A stretch of 64,000 nt of DNA from Prolixibacteraceae bacterium JC049. GTDB taxonomy: Bacteria; Bacteroidota; Bacteroidia; Bacteroidales; Prolixibacteraceae. This document shows positions 26,208-36,075 of the stretch, in pieces. The notes below the pieces were generated by a model. That model searched no databases, was not told the origin of the DNA, and worked only from the letters and a program-made list of their open reading frames with translations. A program made the translations under genes and the position numbers. The DNA lies in NCBI GenBank assembly GCA_023369685.1, contig SACZ01000002.1:434001-498000 (forward strand). Reading direction: 5' to 3'. Position 1 is the first letter of the stretch; every line of letters starts with the position of its first letter.

Positions 26208-27233
26208 TTACAAATTCAATATATTCATTTCACCTGGAGTTAAGAAACGCCACTTACCACGAGGTAAATTCTTCTTAGTTAAACCAGCAAAATAAACACG
26301 ATCTAATCGAACTACCCGATATCCAAGATGGGCAAATATTCGACGCACAATTCGGTTTCTTCCCGAATGAATTTCGATTCCTACCTGTCTTTTATCCTCC
26401 TGATCGACATAACTCACCTCATCGGCTGCGATATATCCATCTTCCAGATCAAATCCTACTAGCATTCTTCGAAGATCTTCTTGCTCTACATCTTTGTGCA
26501 AATGAACGTGATAAATCTTCTTTTTATTATGCGATGGATGAGTCAGTTTCTTGGTTAAATCGCCGTCATTAGTCAATAACAAAAGACCTGTGGTATCTTT
26601 ATCCAATCGACCTACCGGGTAGATACGTTCATCGCAGACATGTTTTACCAAATCCATAACAGTTCGTTCTGCATTCGGATCGTCGGTTGTTGTTACAAAA
26701 CCTTTGGGTTTGTTTAGGAGCACATAACGCTTCTTCTCAATACACAGCTTAGTTCCATCAAAACGCACATCGTCCGATGGATCGACACGCATTCCCATCT
26801 CAGTAACAACTTTGCCGTTTACGGTAACCACACCCGACTGGATATAAGTATCGGCCTCGCGACGACTACAAACACCAGCATTAGCCAAGAAGCGATTCAA
26901 TCGGATTTTACCATCCGTATTCTTGCTTATCGGAGCCTTCGATACTGGCTTTTCAGTTGCTCTATTGTGAGTAATCTCTTTTCGTTTTCCAGTGAAACCA
27001 TCTTTGCGATCGGCACCTTTAAACGAAGGTTTCTTTCTATCTTCAAATCGATCAGAACGAGATTTACCAAATCGACCTTTCGGGTTTCTTGGTTTTTCAT
27101 CCCCCTCTTCGCGGTCAAATGATCTTCGACCTCTATTTTCTTGTTTACGCTCATCTCTTCCACCACTATTCGAAAAAGCTTGTTTTCTTCTTCCTTTAGG
27201 TGAAGATTCATTTCTATCTCTTCTGATATTCAT
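26208..27233 (-). CDS. rRNA pseudouridine synthase of the RsuA/RluB family
   Basis: Converts a uridine in rRNA to pseudouridine. From ATG 27233 the protein has 341 residues: about 108 residues of Arg/Lys/Gly/Asp-rich, probably disordered sequence, then an S4 RNA-binding domain (IRLNRFLANAGVCSRREAD) and the catalytic domain with D211 in GRLDKDTTGLLLL. The long basic extension exceeds the E. coli RluB/RsuA forms and probably binds RNA. A TTG two codons upstream is less likely as start. It is a single gene between the ECF unit and the LexA-like regulator. Confidence 0.92.
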   Translation of the reverse strand: MNIRRDRNESSPKGRRKQAFSNSGGRDERKQENRGRRSFDREEGDEKPRNPKGRFGKSRSDRFEDRKKPSFKGADRKDGFTGKRKEITHNRATEKPVSKAPISKNTDGKIRLNRFLANAGVCSRREADTYIQSGVVTVNGKVVTEMGMRVDPSDDVRFDGTKLCIEKKRYVLLNKPKGFVTTTDDPNAERTVMDLVKHVCDERIYPVGRLDKDTTGLLLLTNDGDLTKKLTHPSHNKKKIYHVHLHKDVEQEDLRRMLVGFDLEDGYIAADEVSYVDQEDKRQVGIEIHSGRNRIVRRIFAHLGYRVVRLDRVYFAGLTKKNLPRGKWRFLTPGEMNILNL

Positions 27234-27339
27234 TTTCAAAAATTGATTGTTTATTCAGAGCTATTGCTCTAACTTCAACTCAGTGAGTGCAAAGGTGCTA
27301 ATTATTATTCTAATTCCCTGATTTAAAACCCAAAAGCAT

Positions 27340-28029
27340 CTACTTATAGAACTGAACATGCCCCAATGCTCTCCAGAACTCAAGTATTTGTCCCGAATTC
27401 AATTCATACGAGTCATAATCTTCATTGTCCGAATTCAAAATATATTGGTTATCGCTACCTGTTTCAATTCTTTTAAAAACAACGCCTTCATCTTTAGTTA
27501 CAACTACATATGGCTTATTTTCCTGAATCAAATTCCAGTTCTGCACATATTCACAAATGATATACGACTTGGCTGGAATTGGAAGCATACTGTCTCCTTC
27601 TATTTGAAACACACGATATGTTCTCTCTGGTGACAACTCTTGAAAAGGCATGCTAAAAGTTGGTAAGTCGCCAATAAATTCACCATCGGTTAACCCTTTG
27701 GAATAACCTGCAGACGCCTTGATAGGCACCAATGATATTTTCTCCTGATTATTCTCATCCACAACAATAGGAAGAATCCGGATGTTATCACCAGCAGCAT
27801 CAGCTATCTCTTTCTCTGCTTCCTCCAAATTCTTATTCAAAAGCTGATCAATGGGACGGTTAAAATAATCGGCCATCGATTGAAGTGATGTAATACGGGG
27901 TAACGATCGACCATTTTCATAACTTCCAATGGTTGAAGCATTCATTTTTAAATGAGCCGCCAGCCGAGTCTGTGTCATTCTTCGGCTTAAACGAAGGTAT
28001 TTTAAGTTTTTACCAAAAAGATTTTCCAT
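27340..28029 (-). CDS. HTH regulator with S24 (LexA-like) peptidase domain
   Basis: A 229-residue protein: XRE-type helix-turn-helix at about residues 8-65 (MTQTRLAAHLKMNASTIGSYENG), a linker, and a LexA/CI-like S24 domain with the serine in IEGDSMLP and the lysine in GVVFKRIE. Such repressors are cut by themselves when RecA filaments form, and the KASAG stretch resembles an Ala-Gly cleavage site. The hydrolase motifs look intact. It is not canonical LexA, whose HTH differs, and could control prophage, SOS or mobile genes. It sits downstream of clpX, past a terminator. Confidence 0.88.
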   Translation of the reverse strand: MENLFGKNLKYLRLSRRMTQTRLAAHLKMNASTIGSYENGRSLPRITSLQSMADYFNRPIDQLLNKNLEEAEKEIADAAGDNIRILPIVVDENNQEKISLVPIKASAGYSKGLTDGEFIGDLPTFSMPFQELSPERTYRVFQIEGDSMLPIPAKSYIICEYVQNWNLIQENKPYVVVTKDEGVVFKRIETGSDNQYILNSDNEDYDSYELNSGQILEFWRALGHVQFYK

Positions 28030-28115
28030 ATCTGTTTCCTTTCCAATTCCTAATTCGATTTATTCACTGCACTTTAATAACATGAATAATTGGCACAAAT
28101 CCTCTCATGTGGCAT

Positions 28116-28153
28116 AAAAAAGGGCTTAAATCAAATGACTAAGCCCTTTTTTT
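28116..28153 (-). terminator. Bidirectional-looking terminator after clpX
   Basis: GGGCTTA/TAAGCCC stem with an A-run on one side and a T-run on the other, placed right after the clpX stop on the minus strand. Confidence 0.8.
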
Positions 28154-28170
28154 GCAAATATCGTTTATGA

Positions 28171-29388
28171 TTAACTTGCTTTCAAACGTTGTGCCGATGC
28201 TCTGTCAATTCGGCTTTCAGCATATTCTCTGGTGATAACCAACTTCTTCTCACCATTCGATGGTAATTCGAACATAGCGTCAGTCATAATCATTTCGCAA
28301 ATTGAACGTAATCCACGAGCTCCCAGCTTAAACTCTACTGCTTTATCAACAATAAACTCGAGTGTCTCATCTTCAACGGTTAGTTCAATATCATCTATTT
28401 CGAAAAGCTTAATATATTGCTTAATGATAGAATTCTTTGGCTCTGTAAGAATCTGTCGCAAAGCATTTCTATCAAGTGGATTTAGATGTACTAAAACCGG
28501 AAGACGACCAATGATTTCAGGAATAAGACCGAATGATTTCAAATCGTGTGGTGCTACATACTGCAACATATTCTCACGATCGATATTTTCATTCTTCTTC
28601 GATGCTCCATATCCAACCATTCGTGTATTTAAGCGCTGTGCAATTTTCTTCTGAATACCATCAAAAGCACCACCACAGATAAATAGGATATTACGCGTAT
28701 CAACAGCAATCATTTTTTGCTCAGGATGCTTACGCCCTCCTTGAGGTGGCACATTCACTACAGCTCCTTCTAAAAGCTTAAGTAAACCTTGCTGAACACC
28801 TTCTCCTGATACGTCGCGTGTAATAGATGGATTATCGCTTTTACGGGCAATCTTATCAATCTCATCGATGAATACGATTCCTCGCTGTGCTGCTTCCACG
28901 TCATAGTCGGCAGCCTGAAGTAGTCGAGTAAGCAAACTTTCAATATCTTCACCTACATAACCAGCTTCAGTCAACACAGTTGCATCAACAATAGTAAAAG
29001 GCACGTGCAACATCTTGGCAATAGTTTTTGCCAATAATGTTTTACCGGTACCAGTTTCGCCTACCATAATGATATTCGACTTCTCGATCTCGGTATCGTC
29101 ATTCGATATAGGCTGAGAAAGACGTTTATAGTGGTTATAAACAGCTACACAAAGAATTTTCTTAGCATCTTCCTGACCAATAATATACTGATCTAAGAAA
29201 CTTTTCAACTCTTTCGGCTTTAATAAAGGCACATCGCCAATATTGAAATCGCTGCCTTTTTTCTTAAATTCTTCCTCGATGATTGCGTGAGCCTGCTCAA
29301 TACAATTGTTGCAAATATGGCCTTCCATACCTGCAATTAGCAAGTCCACATCATTCTTCTCCCTTCCGCAAAACGAACATGTATCCAT
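28171..29388 (-). CDS. clpX: ClpX ATPase, unfoldase of ClpXP
   Basis: ClpX unfolds tagged proteins and feeds them to ClpP. The 405-residue protein has the N-terminal C4 zinc-binding domain (C4, C7, C26, C29), Walker A GETGTGKT (110-117), Walker [10 protein letters not shown], the [16 protein letters not shown] pore-region loop and sensor/arginine-finger motifs. It begins 8 bp after the clpP stop, so the two are co-transcribed, with tig upstream of both. Confidence 0.97.
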   Translation of the reverse strand: MDTCSFCGREKNDVDLLIAGMEGHICNNCIEQAHAIIEEEFKKKGSDFNIGDVPLLKPKELKSFLDQYIIGQEDAKKILCVAVYNHYKRLSQPISNDDTEIEKSNIIMVGETGTGKTLLAKTIAKMLHVPFTIVDATVLTEAGYVGEDIESLLTRLLQAADYDVEAAQRGIVFIDEIDKIARKSDNPSITRDVSGEGVQQGLLKLLEGAVVNVPPQGGRKHPEQKMIAVDTRNILFICGGAFDGIQKKIAQRLNTRMVGYGASKKNENIDRENMLQYVAPHDLKSFGLIPEIIGRLPVLVHLNPLDRNALRQILTEPKNSIIKQYIKLFEIDDIELTVEDETLEFIVDKAVEFKLGARGLRSICEMIMTDAMFELPSNGEKKLVITREYAESRIDRASAQRLKAS

Positions 29389-29396
29389 ATTTCTGC

Positions 29397-30077
29397 TTAC
29401 TCTCCTTTATTTCTGTATAAAATTTCATCAATCATTCCATACTCTTTGGCTTCTTGTGAAGTCATCCAGTAATCGCGATCTGAATCTTTTTCAACTTCGC
29501 TGTATGGTTTTCCACTGTGGAATGAGATGATATCGTATAGTTCTTTTTTCAACTTTAAGATCTCACGAGCTGTAATTTCAATATCAGAAGCCTGACCTTG
29601 TGCACCACCCATTGGCTGGTGAATCATTACACGTGAGTGTTTCAATGCCGAACGTTTTCCTTCTGCTCCTGCAGTAAGAAGAACTGCTCCCATTGAGGCT
29701 GCCATTCCTGTACAGATTGTAGCTACATCAGAATTGATGTACTGCATCGTATCGTAAATACCCAAACCAGCATGTACCGATCCACCTGGTGTATTTAGAT
29801 AGATCTGAATATCTTTATTTGGATCTGTCGATTCCAAAAACAGCAACTGAGCCTGAATGATATTGGCCACATAATCATCGATAGGTACTCCCAGGAAGAT
29901 GATTCTATCCATCATCAAACGTGAGAACACATCCATTGTAGCAATGTTCAACTGTCGCTCCTCAATAATAGTTGGAGAGATATAATTGGCGTATGCCGAG
30001 TTGTAGCGATCTAATGTTAAGCTACTAATGCCACGATGTTTAGTCGCGTACTTTTTAAATTCGTTGTTGTGATCCAT
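29397..30077 (-). CDS. clpP: ClpP protease subunit
   Basis: The serine protease chamber of ClpXP. From ATG 30077 the protein has 226 residues with the triad S128 (GMAASMG), H153 (RVMIHQP) and D202 (DSDRDYWM). A longer frame reaching back to a TTG at 30179 adds 34 hydrophobic residues not expected in ClpP, so I prefer the ATG. It lies between tig and clpX in the common tig-clpP-clpX order. Confidence 0.97.
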   Translation of the reverse strand: MDHNNEFKKYATKHRGISSLTLDRYNSAYANYISPTIIEERQLNIATMDVFSRLMMDRIIFLGVPIDDYVANIIQAQLLFLESTDPNKDIQIYLNTPGGSVHAGLGIYDTMQYINSDVATICTGMAASMGAVLLTAGAEGKRSALKHSRVMIHQPMGGAQGQASDIEITAREILKLKKELYDIISFHSGKPYSEVEKDSDRDYWMTSQEAKEYGMIDEILYRNKGE

Positions 30078-30215
30078 TTGCAGAGATATTATAAGGGGCA
30101 ACCCCATAAAATGAAAAAAACTTTGTAGTCCCGAAAAACATAACCATCTCATCAATGGAAATGTTTCCCGTTCATACAAAGTTAGTAATAATATCCTAAG
30201 TTTAACAAGCTTCTA

Positions 30216-31568
30216 CTATTCGAACATTTTGTCGAATTCAGCTTGAGAAACTGCTTTTTCTTCAATATTTACCTTCGATTTTACGAACTCAGCAATTTTG
30301 TCTTCCATTTTCTTCTGGAACAAACGCTGACGCTCTTCTTCTTTTTGGAAGATTTGATCGGCATAGTTGTTCAAGTATTCTTCAGGAAGATCGAACATTC
30401 CGTACTGACGGAATTGAGCAGCTGCTACTTCTTTAGCGAATTCGCGAACTTCTTCCTCTTCTACTTTCAATTCGTTTTCTTTAACGATCTTGTCTTTAAT
30501 CAACTGCCATCTAAGATCTTTATCGAAGTGCTCCCAATCTTTCTCGATCTGCTCAGCAGTAAGCTCTTTGTTTGTAGCTAACAACCAACGGCTCAAGAAA
30601 TCTTTTGGCAATTCCATTTTAGTTTTGCTCAACAATGTCTCACGAGCGTCAACTAAGAATTTGTACTCGCTTGATTGAACAAGACCTTGCTCTAACTCAG
30701 TCTTAATCTTCGCACGGAAATCTTCAACTGTTTTAATTTCAGTCTCTTCTCCGTAAAGTTGCTTGAATAAGTCTTCGTTTACTTCAGCAGGAACAAATTT
30801 CTGAACAACCTTGATAGTTGCTTTGAAGTTTCCTTCCAATGCTTCAGCATCTTCTTTAGCAATATTTAGCATGTGAGCGATCTCATGATCGTTCGGGAAT
30901 GCTTTTTTGATATCGAAAACAATAACGTCTTCTTTCTTCTTACCGATGAATTCTTTCTGAATTTCTTCATCTTTGATCATGTCAACAGCAACAAGTACTT
31001 CGTCGGCAGTAATAGCATTTTCTACCTCGTTTCCTTGCTCGTCAACCTGAACGAAATCGGCACGAACAGTTTCTTTCTCTTCTACAACTTCAGTATCCTG
31101 GTTTTCTCCTGCGCGACCAGCAAGTGCTTCTACTTGTTTGTCGATCATTTCCTCGTCAACGTTGATAGTGTAGTAAGAATACTTGCTACGCTTGTCTAGA
31201 GTAATTTTGAATTCAGGAGCAAAAGCTACATCAAATACGAAATCAAACTCAGTATCCTTCTCCCAGTCGATGTCTTTTGTCTGCTCATCGTTTGGTAGAG
31301 GCTCACCAAGAATGTTCAATTTTTCGTCGAAAATATATTTCGTTAATTCTTTTGAAAGAATTTTGTTGACTTCTTCAACAAGAACAGCTTTACCGTACAT
31401 CTTTTTTACAAGACCGGCAGGAACTTTACCTGGGCGAAAACCCGGGATTTGCGCTTTTTTGCGATAGTTTTTTAGAACGTCGTTTACAGCAGCGTCGTAA
31501 TCAGCTGGCACGATGCTAAGCTTAATTACGCCATTCAATTCATCAATGTTCTCTCTGGTGATGTTCAT
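30216..31568 (-). CDS. tig: Trigger factor
   Basis: A ribosome-bound chaperone for nascent chains. The 450-residue protein has the N-terminal ribosome-binding domain with the family motif PGFRPGKVPAGLV (a version of GFRxGxxP), a divergent middle domain rich in Glu/Lys and a helical C-terminal chaperone domain. Codon choice leans to the preferred codons of strongly expressed genes. It is first in a tig-clpP-clpX group that couples folding and degradation. Confidence 0.94.
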   Translation of the reverse strand: MNITRENIDELNGVIKLSIVPADYDAAVNDVLKNYRKKAQIPGFRPGKVPAGLVKKMYGKAVLVEEVNKILSKELTKYIFDEKLNILGEPLPNDEQTKDIDWEKDTEFDFVFDVAFAPEFKITLDKRSKYSYYTINVDEEMIDKQVEALAGRAGENQDTEVVEEKETVRADFVQVDEQGNEVENAITADEVLVAVDMIKDEEIQKEFIGKKKEDVIVFDIKKAFPNDHEIAHMLNIAKEDAEALEGNFKATIKVVQKFVPAEVNEDLFKQLYGEETEIKTVEDFRAKIKTELEQGLVQSSEYKFLVDARETLLSKTKMELPKDFLSRWLLATNKELTAEQIEKDWEHFDKDLRWQLIKDKIVKENELKVEEEEVREFAKEVAAAQFRQYGMFDLPEEYLNNYADQIFQKEEERQRLFQKKMEDKIAEFVKSKVNIEEKAVSQAEFDKMFE

Positions 31569-31640
31569 AACTCCAGCATTAAATAAAATTAGCGATTACG
31601 GGTTTCTAATGGTATGTTTTTGTTGACCCTTTTGTATTGC

Positions 31641-31684
31641 AAAAAACCGCCAGGCTTAGCATCAAGGCCAGCAAGGCGGTTTTA
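31641..31684 (-). terminator. Terminator of tRNA-Leu (UAG)
   Basis: On the minus strand AAACCGCC...GGCGGTTT forms a long hairpin followed by T's, ending just past the tRNA. Confidence 0.8.
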
Positions 31685-31690
31685 TCTTTG

Positions 31691-31772
31691 TGCGGATGAA
31701 GGGACTCGAACCCCCACGCCCGAAGGCACTAGATCCTAAGTCTAGCGCGGCTACCAATTACGCCACATCCGC
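31691..31772 (-). tRNA. tRNA-Leu (UAG)
   Basis: An 82-nt class II tRNA read on the minus strand: acceptor GCGGATG/CATCCGC, anticodon stem CTAGA/TCTAG with loop CTTAGGA (anticodon TAG), long variable arm, and T arm containing TTCGAGT. CCA is not encoded. Confidence 0.95.
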
Positions 31773-31785
31773 GAAAATTGCGGTG

Positions 31786-31816
31786 CAAATATAGGAGGCT
31801 TTTTTTGTTTCCGCAA
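31786..31816 (-). promoter_or_regulatory. Promoter of tRNA-Leu (UAG)
   Basis: On the minus strand TTG, a 20-bp spacer and -7 TATATTTG (plus-strand CAAATATA 31786-31793). The stretch from the A-run through the -7 box to GCA is nearly the same as in the promoter of the tRNA cluster at 3.7 kb. Confidence 0.7.
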
Positions 31817-31872
31817 GCGTTTTTGTGAAAAAAAATCAACTTTTTTTACTCCTCCAATCAATCGACATTGAT

Positions 31873-32616
31873 TTACAGAATATTGTGATTCTTTCTTCTC
31901 AGCTCGAAATTTTGCCCCAAGTACAGTTTACGCACCGTTTCATCGGCTGCCAACTCTTCGGCAGTACCCGATTTTAGAATATTTCCTTCGAAAAGAAGAT
32001 ACGACCTATTAGTGATAGAAAGGGTTTCATGCACATTATGGTCAGTAATTAATATTCCAATATTCTTATCTTTTAACTTATATACGATCTCCTGGATATC
32101 CTCAACAGCAATAGGGTCTACTCCGGCAAAAGGCTCATCCAATAAGATGAACTTAGGATCGATGGCCAATGCTCTTGCAATTTCAGTTCTTCGGCGTTCT
32201 CCACCGGAAAGCTGAATACCCTTACTTTTTCTAATCTTCTGTAGTCCGAACTCTTCAATCAACGACTCCAACTTGTCACGCTGATACTCTTTCGAGAAAT
32301 TCGTCATTTCGAGCACCCCTTTAATATTGTCCTCAATACTAAGCTGACGGAAAACAGATGCTTCCTGTGCCAAATAGCCTACACCCATCTGCGCTCGTTT
32401 GTATACTGGCATATCGGTTATCTCTTCGCTATCCAAGAATATCTTACCTCCATTGGGCTTAATTAAGCCTACAACCATATAAAACGAAGTTGTTTTTCCT
32501 GCACCGTTAGGTCCTAGAAGTCCAACAATTTCTCCTTGGTTCACCTCGAAGGAGACCCCTTTTACTACGGTTCTCTTCTTGTATTTTTTAACGATATTTT
32601 CGGCTCTTAACTTCAT
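31873..32616 (-). CDS. lptB: LPS export ABC transporter ATP-binding protein LptB
   Basis: The ATPase that powers lipopolysaccharide extraction from the inner membrane through LptFGC. The 247 residues contain Walker A GPNGAGKT (35-42), the signature LSGGERRR, Walker [14 protein letters not shown] and the family-typical NHNVHET switch region (DHNVHETLS). The length and SFYMVVGLI segment are those of LptB rather than a generic ABC. lptF/G are not in the window. It is 26 bp downstream of tatC. Confidence 0.95.
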   Translation of the reverse strand: MKLRAENIVKKYKKRTVVKGVSFEVNQGEIVGLLGPNGAGKTTSFYMVVGLIKPNGGKIFLDSEEITDMPVYKRAQMGVGYLAQEASVFRQLSIEDNIKGVLEMTNFSKEYQRDKLESLIEEFGLQKIRKSKGIQLSGGERRRTEIARALAIDPKFILLDEPFAGVDPIAVEDIQEIVYKLKDKNIGILITDHNVHETLSITNRSYLLFEGNILKSGTAEELAADETVRKLYLGQNFELRRKNHNIL

Positions 32617-32642
32617 CGATTTTCTTTTTAAATGAATTCAGA

Positions 32643-33584
32643 CTATTCTTCTGCCTCTTTCTTTTTGCGCTGTTTCTCAATTCTTCTGGAAACAATAATA
32701 CCTACTTCATAAAGCAGCATTAGTGGCAAACATACCATTACCTGACTAATAATGTCGGGAGGGGTAATAATGGCAGACAATAATAATAGAACGATAAAAG
32801 CATGTTTTCGGTATTTCTTCATAAAATCGGGAGTCAATAATCCCACTTTACTTAAGAACAATGAAAACATTGGTAGCTGAAATACAACACCTGTTGCCAA
32901 AGGCACCGATGTTAGTGTTGACATATATGATCCCAGTTTAATGGTGTTATCCACATCGACACTGGTAAAATAAGATCCTAAAAAGTGAATGGTTAAAGGC
33001 ACAATTAAATAATACCCAAACAAAACACCCATAATGAAAAGCATAGAGATAAAGAAAACTGCACCAGAAGCATACTTCTGCTCTTTTGAATAAAGTGCTG
33101 GTTTAATAAATCGCCATATTTCCCAGATAATATAAGGACAAGCAATAATCACACCCGCAACAAAAGATATTTTAAGGTGCGCCATAAACTGACCTGCCAA
33201 CTCGGTACTAATTAATTTTAACTCCGAAGTATTAATCTTAAGCGCATCAATCCCCAACAAATCTCCCAGGTTAGCTAAAAACCTATTGGTGAAGAATGTA
33301 TTCTTACGGGGTGCCATTATAATGTTGTCGAAGATAAATGTCTTGTTGATGAACGCCAGAATTGCAAAAACAATAATTGCTCCTGCCGATCGAACAAGGT
33401 GCCACCTCAATTCTTCCAAATGGTCAAGAAATGACATTTCATTCTCTTTAGACTCTTCTTCCTCTTCTTTTTCCGGTTCTTGCTCTTTTTCGGGCTCCTC
33501 ATTAATCTGATCCTCGACCCCGTAATCACTAGAATATTCGTCGTTAAATTCAGTTTCCTCGTATGGATATTCGTATTCTGACAT
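32643..33584 (-). CDS. tatC: Twin-arginine translocase subunit TatC
   Basis: TatC recognises twin-arginine signals and starts export of folded proteins. The 313-residue protein has six membrane segments and the family motifs FLDHLEELRWHLVRS and FGYYLIVPLTIHF. A Glu-rich N-terminal extension of about 48 residues (mostly E, K, P and S) precedes the core and is unusual for the family. tatA/tatB are not seen nearby. It precedes lptB in the same direction, so the two are probably one unit. Confidence 0.94.
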   Translation of the reverse strand: MSEYEYPYEETEFNDEYSSDYGVEDQINEEPEKEQEPEKEEEEESKENEMSFLDHLEELRWHLVRSAGAIIVFAILAFINKTFIFDNIIMAPRKNTFFTNRFLANLGDLLGIDALKINTSELKLISTELAGQFMAHLKISFVAGVIIACPYIIWEIWRFIKPALYSKEQKYASGAVFFISMLFIMGVLFGYYLIVPLTIHFLGSYFTSVDVDNTIKLGSYMSTLTSVPLATGVVFQLPMFSLFLSKVGLLTPDFMKKYRKHAFIVLLLLSAIITPPDIISQVMVCLPLMLLYEVGIIVSRRIEKQRKKKEAEE

Positions 33585-33816
33585 TTATCTTGCTTTAAAT
33601 ACTTGAAAAATTTCTTACCTTTAAGTTCCGAACTTAAAAATGGTAAAACTGTTTTAGTTCGACAAAGATAAGATACTTGGTGAATATTTGATTTGTTTCT
33701 TTTTTAATATATAGACCATATAAAAAGAAACGCACTTTTATTCCTTGTATAAAGGAAGTACGTCGAAAACGGTTGAATAATCGTTTTCTTTTTGGCTTGA
33801 GGTAAATAGGATAAAC

Positions 33817-35994
33817 ATGAAGAGAGAGGTTGCTTTAACAGAAGAACTGAGGAAGCATTTTGGATTTGACCGATTTAAAGGTCAACAAGAGGAGGTTATT
33901 GAAAGTGTTCTTGAGGGGAAAGATACATTTGTTTTAATGCCAACCGGAGGCGGGAAATCACTTTGTTACCAGCTTCCTGCATTGTTGCAAGAGGGTACCG
34001 CTATCATTATTTCTCCACTAATTGCTTTAATGAAGAATCAGGTTGATTCAATCCGAAGTTTTAGTACTGAAGATGGAGTTGCCCATTTTTTAAATTCATC
34101 ATTAAACAAAGCAGCAACACAAAAGGTAAAAGATGATGTTGTTGCAGGACGCACGAAAATGCTTTATGTTGCTCCGGAATCGTTAACGAAAGAGGAAAAC
34201 ATTGAATTCCTGAAAAGCGTAAAGATTTCGTTCTATGCAATTGATGAAGCTCACTGTATTTCTGAATGGGGACACGATTTCCGTCCTGAATACCGAAGAA
34301 TCAGACCAATTGTATCTGAGATTGGCAAAGCACCAATCATTGCACTTACTGCAACAGCAACACCAAAAGTGCAAATGGATATTCAGAAAAACCTGGGAAT
34401 GGATGGCGCATGTGTTTATAAATCGTCATTCAACAGGGCTAACTTATTTTACGAGGTACGCCCAAAGGTTAAAACTGAAGCATCAATAATCAAATTCATT
34501 AAAGAAAACCAAGGTAAATCGGGTATTATCTACTGCTTAAGTCGCAAGAAAGTAGAAGAGCTGGCCGAAACACTTTCTGTAAATGGAATTAGAGCTTTAG
34601 CCTACCATGCAGGGATGGATGCTGCAACTCGCTCAGGCAATCAGGATAAATTCCTGATGGAAGAAACCGATGTTATTGTTGCAACAATTGCCTTTGGAAT
34701 GGGAATTGACAAACCCGACGTTCGCTTTGTAATCCACTACGATATTCCTAAAAGTTTGGAAGGATACTATCAGGAAACCGGTCGAGCCGGTCGAGATGGA
34801 GGAGAAGGAAAATGCATTGCATACTATAGTTATAAAGATATCCAGAAGCTGGAGAAATTTATGCACGGTAAGCCTGTTGCCGAACAAGAGATTGGCCAAC
34901 AGCTACTATTAGAAACAGCTTCATATGCCGAGTCAGCTATCTGCCGCCGAATTATGTTACTCAACTATTTTGGAGAAAAGATGCACGAACCTTGTGGTTT
35001 CTGTGACAACTGTGTTAATCCGAAAGAGAAACAAGAGGCCAAAGATCAAGTATTGCTAGGCATGCAAGCCATATTGGCTGTAGACGAGCGCTACAAAGGC
35101 GAACACATTATTAATATACTTACAGGCAACGCTACTGCTGCCGTAAAGTCATTCCGCCACCACGAGCTAGAAATGTTTGGTAAAGGCAAAGATTTCGATG
35201 ATAATTTCTGGAAAGCTGTTTACAGACAAATTCTTATTGCCGGATTTATTCGCAAGGAGATTGAAAACTATGGTGTTCTGAAAATAACGGATGCTGGGCA
35301 TGAGTTTATTGCCAATCCAAAATCGTTTATGCTGGTTCGTAACCACAACTACGAAGAAAACGAACAAGCTGCCGCAGCTCCTGCAGCAACAGGAAGTGGC
35401 GATCCGGAACTGTTCGGGCTATTAAAAGATTTACGAAAAAAGCTGGCCAAGAAGTTAAATCTTCCGCCATTTGTTCTTTTCCAGGATCCATCATTGTCTG
35501 ACATGTCCATTCAATATCCAATTTCATTGGAAGAATTGCAAAATATTCAAGGAGTAGGACAAGGAAAAGCCAAGCGCTACGGAAAAGAATTCATTTCGCT
35601 CATCAAGTCGTATGTCGACGAAAAAGAGATTGAACGTCCACAGGATATGGTAGTAAAATCGGTGGCCAATCGATCGAAAATGAAGGTACATATTATTCAG
35701 TGTATCGATCGTAAAATGCCATTCGAAGACATCGCCGATTCTAAAGGGCTGGAACTTGGCGAACTTCTTACCGAAGTAGAAGCCATTGTCAACTCCGGAA
35801 CCAAATTGAATATCGATTACTACATCGATATGGTGATGGACGAAGACCACCAGGAAGAAGTATTCGATTATTTCCGCGAGGATGCAGAAACAGACAGCAT
35901 CAATGAAGCAATCGATGAACTAGGAGAGGATGAATACACCGAAGAGGATATTCGTTTGATGCGAATCAAGTTTATGTCTGAATTAGGAAACTAA
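33817..35994 (+). CDS. recQ: ATP-dependent DNA helicase RecQ
   Basis: A 3'-5' helicase that acts in recombination repair and restart of replication. The 725-residue protein has Walker A MPTGGGKS (41-48), DEAH in AIDEAHCISEWGHDFRPEY, helicase motif VI near QETGRAGRDG, the zinc-binding cysteines of CRRIMLL...CGFCDNC, the winged-helix region, and an HRDC domain near residues 530-600. The last ~110 residues extend beyond the HRDC domain with an HTH-like and acidic tail. It shares a bidirectional terminator with the next, convergent gene. Confidence 0.95.
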   Translation: MKREVALTEELRKHFGFDRFKGQQEEVIESVLEGKDTFVLMPTGGGKSLCYQLPALLQEGTAIIISPLIALMKNQVDSIRSFSTEDGVAHFLNSSLNKAATQKVKDDVVAGRTKMLYVAPESLTKEENIEFLKSVKISFYAIDEAHCISEWGHDFRPEYRRIRPIVSEIGKAPIIALTATATPKVQMDIQKNLGMDGACVYKSSFNRANLFYEVRPKVKTEASIIKFIKENQGKSGIIYCLSRKKVEELAETLSVNGIRALAYHAGMDAATRSGNQDKFLMEETDVIVATIAFGMGIDKPDVRFVIHYDIPKSLEGYYQETGRAGRDGGEGKCIAYYSYKDIQKLEKFMHGKPVAEQEIGQQLLLETASYAESAICRRIMLLNYFGEKMHEPCGFCDNCVNPKEKQEAKDQVLLGMQAILAVDERYKGEHIINILTGNATAAVKSFRHHELEMFGKGKDFDDNFWKAVYRQILIAGFIRKEIENYGVLKITDAGHEFIANPKSFMLVRNHNYEENEQAAAAPAATGSGDPELFGLLKDLRKKLAKKLNLPPFVLFQDPSLSDMSIQYPISLEELQNIQGVGQGKAKRYGKEFISLIKSYVDEKEIERPQDMVVKSVANRSKMKVHIIQCIDRKMPFEDIADSKGLELGELLTEVEAIVNSGTKLNIDYYIDMVMDEDHQEEVFDYFREDAETDSINEAIDELGEDEYTEEDIRLMRIKFMSELGN

Positions 35995-36011
35995 ATCATT
36001 TATTTAGGTAT

Positions 36012-36047
36012 AAAAAAACGAGGTTGAAAATTCAATCTCGTTTTTTT
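36012..36047. terminator. Bidirectional terminator between recQ and the aminotransferase
   Basis: CGAGGTTGAA/TTCAATCTCG stem with A-run before and T-run after, placed between convergent genes. Confidence 0.8.
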
Positions 36048-36075
36048 GTGCATTATATATCGATTTATAATATTC

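Noticed and set aside
30077-30179. N-terminal extension of ClpP from a TTG
   Set aside because: The extra 34 residues are hydrophobic and unlike ClpP; ATG 30077 gives the standard N-terminus.
30243-30581. Open frame of 112 codons opposite tig
   Set aside because: It lies fully antisense to trigger factor, has a low-complexity Phe/Leu composition from Glu/Lys-rich coding and resembles no family.
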